The notes under the pieces were generated by a model, which saw nothing but the letters and a program-made list of their open reading frames with translations, made no database searches and was not told the origin of the DNA. 53,602 nucleotides of DNA from Gammaproteobacteria bacterium TMED1 (GTDB lineage: Bacteria > Pseudomonadota > Gammaproteobacteria > Pseudomonadales > Azotimanducaceae), in NCBI GenBank assembly GCA_002167855.2, contig NHBG02000007.1, forward strand, positions 1 through 53,602, read 5' to 3'. Made by a program: the position numbers and the translations under genes. This document shows, piece by piece, positions 27,365-35,082 of this stretch. How positions within the stretch are numbered: the stretch's first letter is position 1; the number at the start of each line of letters is the position of its first letter.

Positions 27365-27378
27365 CGTTAAGGTATAAT
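27351..27378 (+). promoter_or_regulatory. sigma-70-like promoter for valS
   Basis: CTGACA (27351-27356, one mismatch from TTGACA), a 16-base spacer, then a perfect TATAAT (27373-27378). A transcript would start near 27385, giving a leader of about 22 bases before the valS ATG at 27407. The -35 box lies inside the end of the preceding 80-residue gene. Confidence 0.7.
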
Positions 27379-27406
27379 CGATTCTTCGATTTGGGTTCCA
27401 ACGGCC

Positions 27407-30166
27407 ATGGACAAATATCAACCAAAAGACTTTGAAGAAAAGTGGTACCAACGTTGGGAGCAAGATAAAAATTTTGCGCCCAGCGGAGATGGAACCCCTT
27501 TCTCGATAGCCATCCCACCACCGAATGTCACTGGCACACTGCATATGGGACATGCTTTTCAGCATAGTCTTGTTGATTCACTGATTCGTTATCGTCGTAT
27601 GAAAGGCGACAACACTCTATGGCAGATGGGAACAGACCATGCTGGCATAGCGACTCAACTTGTTGTTACCGAGCAGCTAGCAGCGGAAAACATTACTCCA
27701 AATCAACTCGGAAGAGAAAATTTTGTTCAAAAAATTTGGGAATGGAAGGGAAAATCAGGCGGTACTATATCCAAGCAACTGCGGCGATTAGGTGCTTCTC
27801 TTCATTGGGAAACCGAACGTTTTACTCTTGACGATGGCCTTTCCCGAGCAGTTCTGGAGGTATTCGTAAGGCTTTACGAGGAGGGACTGATATACCGTGG
27901 AAAGCGTTTAGTAAACTGGGACCCGATCTTGAAAACCTCGATCTCAGATCTAGAAGTAGTGGCGCGCGAGGAAGACGGTCATTTATGGCATTTACGTTAT
28001 CCATTAGCTGAAGATTCAAAAAAATTTGTCGTAGTGGCAACAACTCGGCCTGAGACAATGCTTGGCGATACTGCAGTAGCGGTGCATCCTGAAGACCAAA
28101 GGTACAAAGATCTGGTAGGGAAAACTATTGTACTGCCTCTTACAAATAGGGCCATACCAATAATCTCAGATGAATACGTAGACCAAGACTTTGGAAGTGG
28201 CTGCGTGAAAATTACGCCGGCCCACGATTTCAATGATTATGATATGGGCGTTCGACATAATCTAGAAGTTATAAATATACTTAATGAGGATGCTTCGATA
28301 AACGAAAAGGCGCCAAAAAAATATCAAGGAATGGATCGGTACGAAGCGAGAAAAACAGTCCTAAGGGACCTGGAAGAAATGGGAATGATCGAAAAAATTG
28401 AACCCCATATGCTTTCTGTTCCTCGCGGAGAAAGATCTGGCGTCATAATAGAACCGTATCTCAGCGATCAATGGTTCGTAAAAACAGGACCCCTCGCTGT
28501 ACCAGCAACTGAGAAAGTTAAATCGGGCGAAATAGAATTTATACCGAAGAATTACGAAAATACTTTCTTCGTCTGGATGAAAGATATCCAAGATTGGTGC
28601 ATCTCCCGTCAACAATGGTGGGGACATAGAATCCCTGCCTGGTATGACAAGGAAGGCAAAGCTTATGTAGGACGAGATGAACAAGAAGTGCGCGTCAAGA
28701 ACAAGCTACCCGATGACTATTGGCTAGAACAGGATGAAGATGTATTAGATACTTGGTTTTCTTCTGCGCTATGGACATTCTCAACACTTGGTTGGCCCGA
28801 TAGGACTGAAGATCTAAAAACGTTCCACCCAACGAGCGTTATGGTTACAGGTCATGACATTATTTCATTCTGGGTGTCCAGGATGATTATGATGACACTT
28901 AAATTCGTTGGGGAAGTACCATTTAAAAAAGTTTATGTCACAGGGATGGTGACTGATGCTGATGGAAAAAAACAATCAAAATCGAAAGGTAACGGCCTCG
29001 ATCCTCTGGATATTATTGAAGGTATATCCCTCGAAGACCTTATCGTGAAGAGGACGGCTAACCTTCTGCAACCAAGGATGGCAGAACGTGTAGCGAAAAA
29101 TACTAGCCGCGAATTCCCAGAGGGCATACAAGCCTTTGGCACAGATGCACTTAGATTTACTTTTTATTCGATTGCTACGCGATCGCGCACTATTCGATTT
29201 GATATGAATCGTGTAGAAGGGTACCAACATTTCTGCAACAAACTTTGGAACGCAGCCAATTTTGTCTTCATAAATACGAATGAGCAAGAAGTAGGAAATT
29301 CAATATCTGACTATGATGTCATCGATAGTTGGATAGTTTCGGAATTGAACCATACTATCGAACTTGTAACACAAGCAATGGATAATTATCGTTTTGATCT
29401 CGCGGCAAAGGCAATTTATGAGTTCGTTTGGGATGAGTTTTGTGACTGGTATCTAGAGTTAGTCAAACCCATCTTGAACAAGCCCGACATAAACGAACAG
29501 GTTATTCAGGCAAAAAGGTTCACCTTGATTTCCATCCTCGAGCAGACTCTTCGACTATCCCATCCATTCTTACCTTTTTTGACTGAAGAAATCTGGCAAA
29601 AGATTCCTCGAAAAATTCGTGGCGAGGGTAACACAGTTATGAATCAACCCTATCCATTACCAAATCAGTCTTTGATCAATCCACGCGCAAATAGTGACGT
29701 AACCTGGATAAAAGAAGTCGTGACAGGAATACGGAATATTAGAGGAGAAATGGATATATCTTTTAGTATCCCAATTCCGATAATATTCTCAAATGGAAGT
29801 AACATAGATAAAGATAGATTTCATAAATTTCAATTAATACTTGAATATCTTATAAAGCCCAAAGAAATTATATGGGCTGGGGTAGAAGATGACCAACCCC
29901 CATCCTCTACTCATTTGGTCGGGGAGATGCAACTACTCGTTCCACTGAAAGGCCTTATAAATAAAGAAAAAGAGATTTCTCGATTAAATAAGGAGATCGA
30001 CCGAAAGACCAACGATCAGTCACGCACTGAAAAAAAATTGAATAATAAGAACTTCCTAAGTAAGGCGCCTAAGGAAGTGGTTAACAAGGAACACGAAAAA
30101 ATAATAGAGATAAAATCCGCACTTGAAAAACTACAAGAGCAGCGACTAAAAATCGAATCTTTATAA
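27407..30166 (+). CDS. valS: valyl-tRNA synthetase
   Basis: 919 residues, class I synthetase of the usual bacterial ValRS length. The HIGH motif reads HMGH in PPNVTGTLHMGHAF; the KMSKS motif reads KQSKS in GKKQSKSKGNGLDPLDI, a Met-to-Gln variant. The editing (CP1) domain is present with ATTRPETMLGDTAVAVHPED. The anticodon-binding region includes VEGYQHFCNKLWNAANFVF, and the C-terminal ~70 residues form the coiled-coil arm (NKEKEISRLNKEIDRK). It charges tRNA-Val in the cytoplasm. A strong-looking promoter lies just upstream although the pepA-holC transcript could also read through. Confidence 0.96.
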   Translation: MDKYQPKDFEEKWYQRWEQDKNFAPSGDGTPFSIAIPPPNVTGTLHMGHAFQHSLVDSLIRYRRMKGDNTLWQMGTDHAGIATQLVVTEQLAAENITPNQLGRENFVQKIWEWKGKSGGTISKQLRRLGASLHWETERFTLDDGLSRAVLEVFVRLYEEGLIYRGKRLVNWDPILKTSISDLEVVAREEDGHLWHLRYPLAEDSKKFVVVATTRPETMLGDTAVAVHPEDQRYKDLVGKTIVLPLTNRAIPIISDEYVDQDFGSGCVKITPAHDFNDYDMGVRHNLEVINILNEDASINEKAPKKYQGMDRYEARKTVLRDLEEMGMIEKIEPHMLSVPRGERSGVIIEPYLSDQWFVKTGPLAVPATEKVKSGEIEFIPKNYENTFFVWMKDIQDWCISRQQWWGHRIPAWYDKEGKAYVGRDEQEVRVKNKLPDDYWLEQDEDVLDTWFSSALWTFSTLGWPDRTEDLKTFHPTSVMVTGHDIISFWVSRMIMMTLKFVGEVPFKKVYVTGMVTDADGKKQSKSKGNGLDPLDIIEGISLEDLIVKRTANLLQPRMAERVAKNTSREFPEGIQAFGTDALRFTFYSIATRSRTIRFDMNRVEGYQHFCNKLWNAANFVFINTNEQEVGNSISDYDVIDSWIVSELNHTIELVTQAMDNYRFDLAAKAIYEFVWDEFCDWYLELVKPILNKPDINEQVIQAKRFTLISILEQTLRLSHPFLPFLTEEIWQKIPRKIRGEGNTVMNQPYPLPNQSLINPRANSDVTWIKEVVTGIRNIRGEMDISFSIPIPIIFSNGSNIDKDRFHKFQLILEYLIKPKEIIWAGVEDDQPPSSTHLVGEMQLLVPLKGLINKEKEISRLNKEIDRKTNDQSRTEKKLNNKNFLSKAPKEVVNKEHEKIIEIKSALEKLQEQRLKIESL

Positions 30167-30266
30167 TTGAAAAAGTAAGCCAGAGATTGGACAGCCTTGG
30201 CACATTGTGTCTTAATGCTTGTTTGGCGGTGAGTTAATAATTGGATAATCAATAGAGGTTTGGGCT

Positions 30267-30476
30267 ATGTCAGAGAGACGGTCTGGCACCGTAAAATGGT
30301 TTAACGACGCGAAAGGCTTCGGTTTTATCGAGAGGCAAGATGGCGAGGATGTATTCGTTCACTTTAGATCGATACAAGGGGAAGGCTATCGAACTCTAAA
30401 ACAGGGTGCACAAGTAGAGTTTGGTTTATCAGAAACAGAAAAAGGTTTCCAAGCTGAAGACGTAGCAGAGATCTAG
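30267..30476 (+). CDS. cold-shock domain protein (CspA family)
   Basis: 69 residues, a single cold-shock domain. RNP1 is KGFGFI and RNP2 is VFVHF, in the order [15 protein letters not shown] and [10 protein letters not shown]. It binds single-stranded RNA or DNA and typically melts RNA structure. AGAGG lies about 10 bases upstream of ATG 30267. The 100-base gap after valS could hold its own promoter and leader. Convergent with slyX. Confidence 0.95.
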   Translation: MSERRSGTVKWFNDAKGFGFIERQDGEDVFVHFRSIQGEGYRTLKQGAQVEFGLSETEKGFQAEDVAEI

Positions 30477-30561
30477 AAGTTGTTATTTAAAAAGGAAGGG
30501 GAAACATCAAAGCACAGCGTTTTATTAACCTTCTAAACTGGCAAAAGTGATTGTTTTCACA

Positions 30562-30759
30562 TTAATAATGTGGCGGCCGTTCACCTTCACTGGGAGGAAC
30601 CTCCCGCAAAAATAACCTTAACTGCTCTGTAACCACCTCTAATCTTTGAGTAATATCTATTAACTGTCTCTGCTGAATCGAAAGTGCATCGTCCAGCTTG
30701 GCCAGTAGGTCTTCCTGAAAAGTCAGCCTAGTCTCAAGATCTTGGATTCTCGACTCCAT
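30562..30759 (-). CDS. slyX: SlyX family protein
   Basis: 65 residues from ATG 30759, which overlaps the hisF stop by one base (TGATG); a TTG one codon earlier is also possible. The heptad-rich N-terminus (ESRIQDLETRLTFQEDLLAKLDDALSIQQ, positions ~2-30) predicts a coiled coil and the C-terminus ends PPHY, both typical of SlyX. Function is unknown in all organisms. Being behind hisF in apparent co-translation is unusual for this gene and may be incidental. Confidence 0.85.
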   Translation of the reverse strand: MESRIQDLETRLTFQEDLLAKLDDALSIQQRQLIDITQRLEVVTEQLRLFLREVPPSEGERPPHY

Positions 30760-31538
30760 CAATAACGCATCCTTACCTTGACACCCCTATCCCTCAAATA
30801 CGTTTTCAGTTCACTTACTTTATACTGATCGTAATGCAGCATTGACGCTACTAAAGCGGCGTCAGCACAACCTTCGGTAAGAACCTCATAGAGGTGCTCT
30901 GGTTTGCCAGCACCCCCGGAAGCAATCACTGGGATAGAAACCGCCTCAGCGATCATCCGCGTAAGCGTAATCTCATAGCCATCACGAGTACCATCTGCAT
31001 CAATAGAATTTACAACCAACTCGCCCGCACCTAGATCTTCCCCCTTCAAAGCCCACTCAAGGGCATCAAGACCCATTCGCTTCCTACCGCCGTTTATAAC
31101 AATTTCATAACCACTAGGAAAGTCTCGGTTAGCTCCCACCTTAGAGATATCCATAGACAGAACTGTATTCTGGTTTCCAATTGCATGTGCGCACTCAGCA
31201 ATAATCGTTGGATTCCTTACGGCAGCAGAGTTTAAATTGATTTTCTCAGCACCTGCCCACAGTAGCTCTCTTGCATCAGAAACCGAACGAATCCCTCCGC
31301 CCACAGAAAATGGAATATATACTTGTCTAGCAACCTTCCCCACTACATCCAACATAATATCTCTCTCCTCACTGGATGCCGTGATGTCATAAAACACGAG
31401 CTCATCTAGACCGTCGTCATAATATTGCTTAGCCTTCTCTATAGGATCCCCAATATCTCGGGTATCAACAAATTTCACACTTTTTGCGAGATTACCGTTA
31501 CGGACATCAAGACACCCTATTATCCGTTTGCTCAACAT
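30759..31538 (-). CDS. hisF: imidazole glycerol phosphate synthase, cyclase subunit
   Basis: 259 residues forming the (beta/alpha)8 HisF barrel: [10 protein letters not shown] near the N-terminus (catalytic Asp), [53 protein letters not shown] (second catalytic Asp) and [10 protein letters not shown]. With HisH it converts PRFAR plus ammonia into imidazole glycerol phosphate and AICAR. The sequence is closer in style to HisF of deltaproteobacteria and similar groups than to the enteric type ([21 protein letters not shown]), and the usual IPCLDV is IGCLDV. It follows hisH by 3 bases. No other his genes are in the window, so this is a detached hisHF pair. Confidence 0.92.
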   Translation of the reverse strand: MLSKRIIGCLDVRNGNLAKSVKFVDTRDIGDPIEKAKQYYDDGLDELVFYDITASSEERDIMLDVVGKVARQVYIPFSVGGGIRSVSDARELLWAGAEKINLNSAAVRNPTIIAECAHAIGNQNTVLSMDISKVGANRDFPSGYEIVINGGRKRMGLDALEWALKGEDLGAGELVVNSIDADGTRDGYEITLTRMIAEAVSIPVIASGGAGKPEHLYEVLTEGCADAALVASMLHYDQYKVSELKTYLRDRGVKVRMRY

Positions 31539-31541
31539 GTC

Positions 31542-32162
31542 CTAGTCTCCATTCCAGGCAGAGAACGCTGCTAATAAACGTAGTCCAAGCTCTCCACTTT
31601 TCTCTAAATGAAATTGGGTTGCAAAAAAATTCTCTCGACCAATAACACTTGCAAATTCAACATCACCATAATTAGTTCTACCAAATACATGAGCCTCAGA
31701 CTGCGGATGAGCGAAATAACTATGGACAAAGTAAAACTCATCTTTATTCTGAATCGATCGCAGTATAGGGTGGTCTTGAACAATGTCTAGTTCATTCCAG
31801 CCTATATGAGGGACTTTTAGAGACCTATCCGAAAACGAAAATCTTTCACAGGCCCCAGGAATAAATCCAAGACATTGCTTATTCCCTTCCTCACTAAACT
31901 CGAGAGCAATTTGAAGACCGAGACATATTCCCAATAGCGGTTTCCCTGAACTGAAAAATTCCATGAGCGCCTCATCAAGCCCTTGCCGCTTCAGCGTAGC
32001 CATGGCGCTCTCTGCTGTACCAACTCCCGGGAAAATAATCTTGTCAGCCTTTGCAACTAACCACGGATCTTTTGTAATCTTGGCGTCAAGGCCCACGCGA
32101 TGACATGCTCGTTGAACGCTCCTCAAGTTCCCTGCATCATAATCTACAATTAGCGTTATCAT
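31542..32162 (-). CDS. hisH: imidazole glycerol phosphate synthase, glutaminase subunit
   Basis: 206 residues from ATG 32162 (MITLIVDYDAGNLRSV), preceded by GGAG at a good distance; the longer frame upstream would run over the promoter region and operator. The class I glutamine amidotransferase triad is visible: the nucleophile Cys in LLGICLGLQ and the His-x-Glu pair in TQFHLEKSGELG. It releases ammonia from glutamine and channels it to HisF. The gene is divergent from the GntR-PurM fusion, with a shared control region of about 100 bases. Confidence 0.93.
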   Translation of the reverse strand: MITLIVDYDAGNLRSVQRACHRVGLDAKITKDPWLVAKADKIIFPGVGTAESAMATLKRQGLDEALMEFFSSGKPLLGICLGLQIALEFSEEGNKQCLGFIPGACERFSFSDRSLKVPHIGWNELDIVQDHPILRSIQNKDEFYFVHSYFAHPQSEAHVFGRTNYGDVEFASVIGRENFFATQFHLEKSGELGLRLLAAFSAWNGD

Positions 32163-32186
32163 AAATACTCCGAGCCTAGATGTCGT

Positions 32187-32214
32187 ATTATAGTAGCGCA
32201 TCGATTCCGTGCAA
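32187..32214 (-). promoter_or_regulatory. probable hisHF promoter
   Basis: Reading the minus strand, TTGCAC (32214-32209) is followed by a 16-base spacer and a perfect TATAAT (32192-32187), ending 24 bases before the hisH ATG. The -35 match is only partial, which would suit an activated or modest promoter. The near-palindrome at 32229-32250 lies about 15 bases upstream of the -35 box. Confidence 0.55.
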
Positions 32215-32228
32215 AATGCTCTCTCCAC

Positions 32229-32250
32229 CTGTACTATATATGTAATACAG
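32229..32250. promoter_or_regulatory. 22-bp near-palindrome, probable operator of the GntR-PurM protein
   Basis: Outer arms CTGTA and TACAG are perfectly symmetric around a 12-base AT-rich centre; 18 of 22 positions obey dyad symmetry. It lies 12 bases before the fusion gene's ATG, overlapping a candidate -10 (TACTAT, 32232-32237), and just upstream of the hisHF -35. A GntR dimer binding here could repress its own gene and influence hisHF. Binding is inferred from symmetry and position. Confidence 0.6.
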
Positions 32251-32262
32251 ATGGAATTTAGC

Positions 32263-33669
32263 ATGAACTTAAACATTGATCCCCAAGATTCTAAACCCGT
32301 ATTTCAGCAGATAGTGGATCAAATCCATTTCGCTATTAATACCGGTAATCTCAAACCCGGCGAGAGACTCCCCAGTACGCGCGTGTTGGCAGTTCGCTAT
32401 GATATTGCAGCAAATACTGTTGCAAAGGCTTTTAGGCAGTTAGAGTTTCGCGATGTTATAGAAGCCAAGAATCGCGCTGGATATTTTGTAAAAGATGCCT
32501 CTGTCATTAGATACAAGGCTCGGGGAGTAAGTGCCGACAAATCTGAGGTTCATAAGGCAATTAGAAATCTTGATGCTGGAATCCTCCCGAGCGCGTTTTG
32601 CAAAATTTCAGAGGATTACCTCAGCGGCGATCCCGAAAAATGCTGCGTTATACATTCAGATGGGAGCGGAACAAAATCAATAGTAGCTTACCTACATTAT
32701 AAGGAAACAGGTGATGCGAGTATTTTCGAGGGGATAGCCCAAGATAGCATTGTAATGAACCTGGATGACCTCATGTGTGTGGGCGTAAATGGTCGCGTTG
32801 TTTTTTCTAATACTATAAACCGCAATGCTTTAAATTGCCCAGGAGAGGTCATCGATGCACTTATAAATGGTAGCGAATCATTCCTAGCCACCATGAGAGA
32901 CTGCGGGGTGGAAATCTATTCGGGTGGCGGTGAGACTGCAGACGTGGGAGATCTTACAGGAACCGTAGTCGTAGATTCCTGTGCTGTAACTGCCATGAGG
33001 AAAAAAGATCTAATCTCTAATTCAATTACTCCTAATCTCGCAATCGTGGGCCTTGGCTCTGCTGGCCAATCTTCATACGAGAAGACACAAAATAGTGGTA
33101 TTGGAAGTAACGGGTTGACAAGTGCTCGACACGAATTGCTTTGTCAAAGATATGGAGAAAAATATCCCGAAACATTTGACAGTAACTTACAGAGCAATCT
33201 AGTTTACTGTGGACCCTACGAATTAAATGATTCTTTACCAAATTCAAACTTAGAAGTTGGGGAGGCAATATTAAGCCCAACACGCAGCTATGCCCCCATC
33301 ATTAAAGAACTGTTAAAAGAGCTGCGCCAAGAGATAAAGGGGCTTGTCCACTGTTCGGGAGGGGGACAGACCAAATGCCTTAATTTTGGGTCACGCATAC
33401 ATTTCAAAAAACAAAACCTAATGCCGGTACCACCAATTTTCAGGGCAATACAGAGTTGCTCAAAAACCAGCTGGCATGAGATGTATAAAGTATTCAATAT
33501 GGGACATCGGATGGAGGTGTACGTCCCGCAAAAATACGTCGATGTGGTAGTGTCCATTGCCAGACAATTTCACGTAACGGCCCAGCAAATCGGAGTCACT
33601 GAGGAAGCAAAAACTAATCAAGTAACTCTTGAGGACTGCGAAGGTAACATTCAGAAATACAAATTGTAA
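32263..33669 (+). CDS. GntR winged-helix regulator fused to PurM (AIR synthetase)
   Basis: 468 residues from ATG 32263, chosen because GGAA lies 6 bases upstream; ATG 32251 or an even earlier start is possible. Residues ~1-80 are a GntR winged helix of the short YtrA-like type (PVFQQIVDQIHFAINTGNLK, PGERLPSTRVLAVRYDI, AANTVAKAFRQLE). From about residue 88 to the end the protein is a full PurM: RGVSADKSEVHKAIRNLDAG, SDGSGTK (Asp 133), IVMNLDDLMCVGV, GGGETADVGDLTG, GIGSNGLTSARHELL, LSPTRSYAPI, VHCSGGGQTK, NMGHRMEVYVP. It resembles the long PurM version I associate with Bacteroidetes rather than enteric PurM. PurM makes aminoimidazole ribotide from FGAM with ATP. The motifs suggest it still binds ligand and may be catalytic. 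Divergent from hisHF across a palindrome. Confidence 0.88.
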   Translation: MNLNIDPQDSKPVFQQIVDQIHFAINTGNLKPGERLPSTRVLAVRYDIAANTVAKAFRQLEFRDVIEAKNRAGYFVKDASVIRYKARGVSADKSEVHKAIRNLDAGILPSAFCKISEDYLSGDPEKCCVIHSDGSGTKSIVAYLHYKETGDASIFEGIAQDSIVMNLDDLMCVGVNGRVVFSNTINRNALNCPGEVIDALINGSESFLATMRDCGVEIYSGGGETADVGDLTGTVVVDSCAVTAMRKKDLISNSITPNLAIVGLGSAGQSSYEKTQNSGIGSNGLTSARHELLCQRYGEKYPETFDSNLQSNLVYCGPYELNDSLPNSNLEVGEAILSPTRSYAPIIKELLKELRQEIKGLVHCSGGGQTKCLNFGSRIHFKKQNLMPVPPIFRAIQSCSKTSWHEMYKVFNMGHRMEVYVPQKYVDVVVSIARQFHVTAQQIGVTEEAKTNQVTLEDCEGNIQKYKL

Positions 33670-33722
33670 AGTTACTTAACTTTCTTAACGGCTAATATAA
33701 AGTTTTTTAAGAATTCGGCAGG

Positions 33723-34574
33723 TTAGTCTAGTCTAAACCTCGCGACCAAAGATTGATAAAAGTTAGCTACCACAGGGAGAGAGTAAGTTGATTTTCGAGC
33801 AACGAAACGGACAGGTCGCATTAATCCCTGCTCACCTAAATTAATAAGACAGTGCTCGGGGACTTTCAAAGTTTTAGCTACTCCTATTGGCACCATACCA
33901 TGACCAAAACCAGCTATAGCCATTTGCGCAACGCTAAAGAAGGACTCCAAGCTAACCACTCTACGAATACGTAAACGCCTAACTTCGTCTTGAAAGGAGC
34001 GCCAAGCACCCGAGTAATCTTCAATCGTGATCACTGGCAATTCCCCTTTAGAGGGGTATGTAATTTCCTTGCAGGCTGAGGGAATTATAACCATAGCCTC
34101 ATGAGTCAATACCTCTGACTGTAAATCCGTATCCAACGAATCAGAACCGGTACAAACGCCAACCATAAATTCTCCCGATCTTATCCGGTCTAGAACAACT
34201 GGCGTTCGATGCGTGTGAAAAACAAACGAAACCTCCGGCATCTCTTTTTTTATCTCGTGAAAAACACCCGGGCCCCAGGACGACAGTATCGCATCAGACA
34301 CACCGATGACCAATTCGCCGCTAGCGGAGCGCTCCTCAATAAACATGTCTCTTAATTCAGAGAGGATGGGAGAAATCTTATCGACCAGCCGTTGCCCATA
34401 CTGAGTTAACTCAACACGGCGGCCTTTCTTCTGTATAAGATTTTTATCATAATATTTTTCTAATGCAGCAATGCGTTTACTCACCGCTGACTGAGACACT
34501 CGCAATTCCGTGCTTGCTTCCATCATGGTGCCGGTTCGAGATAGAACCAGCAAAGTTTCCATATTTTCTATCAT
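33723..34574 (-). CDS. LysR family transcriptional regulator
   Basis: 283 residues. The N-terminal winged helix reads ENMETLLVLSRTGTMMEAST, then ELRVSQSAVSKRIAALEKYY, the LysR pattern, followed by a linker helix and a periplasmic-binding-like ligand domain starting at GELVIGVSDAILSS. The regulated gene is not obvious: downstream it meets the end of the GntR-PurM gene, and upstream a 508-base gap separates it from the carboxylase gene on the same strand. Effector unknown. Confidence 0.9.
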   Translation of the reverse strand: MIENMETLLVLSRTGTMMEASTELRVSQSAVSKRIAALEKYYDKNLIQKKGRRVELTQYGQRLVDKISPILSELRDMFIEERSASGELVIGVSDAILSSWGPGVFHEIKKEMPEVSFVFHTHRTPVVLDRIRSGEFMVGVCTGSDSLDTDLQSEVLTHEAMVIIPSACKEITYPSKGELPVITIEDYSGAWRSFQDEVRRLRIRRVVSLESFFSVAQMAIAGFGHGMVPIGVAKTLKVPEHCLINLGEQGLMRPVRFVARKSTYSLPVVANFYQSLVARFRLD

Positions 34575-35082
34575 TGCTGTAACTTATTTTTCGGGCGCGA
34601 GCATTCTAAGCCTTTCATTCGCTTTAATCACTAACTGATCTCAGGCCCACTTAGGCTATGTGATTCTTTATTATAGCCCTAACTACTTTGCTAACAGCGA
34701 TCGCATCGCGGGGATTGTATTACTGGCGGCCATATTTTAATCAGTATTATCTCGTCCTTACATTTCGTTCATACGTCGATAGTATTCGAGAGTACTGGCC
34801 TTACTGACGCTTTACTAGATAGGTTTTATGTAAAAAATGATCTCATAAGACGACAAGTAATAGGTACCAAAGCGGTTACTCAGAACCTTGGGCACTTGAG
34901 AAAGCTAGATTACCACGGCACGCTCTTAAGATAATCTGAACTAAAGCCTACGTTATAGGAAACTATATTACTAGTAAGATCATGATCAAAATATTAATCC
35001 GTTTTCCGCTCTGTGGTTCGCCACCACGTGATTTTATTTGGCAGGCTATGAGCTATACAAGTTGTTATAACGCAGCGATCCC
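34575..35082. other. 508-base intergenic stretch, nothing identified
   Basis: Between the LysR gene and the end of the carboxylase gene. I see no supported coding frame, tRNA or convincing terminator. It presumably holds the LysR promoter (nearest ~100 bases) and the 3' end of the carboxylase transcript; a small RNA cannot be excluded. Confidence 0.4.

Noticed and set aside
33668-33683. AAAGTTA-CT-TAACTTT inverted repeat after the GntR-PurM stop
   Set aside because: A two-base loop cannot form a stable RNA hairpin and no U-run follows; probably chance in AT-rich DNA.
34575-35082. Possible tRNA or small RNA in the 508-base gap
   Set aside because: No TPsiC-like GGTTCGA-type arm, acceptor pairing or hairpin-plus-T-run was found by eye.
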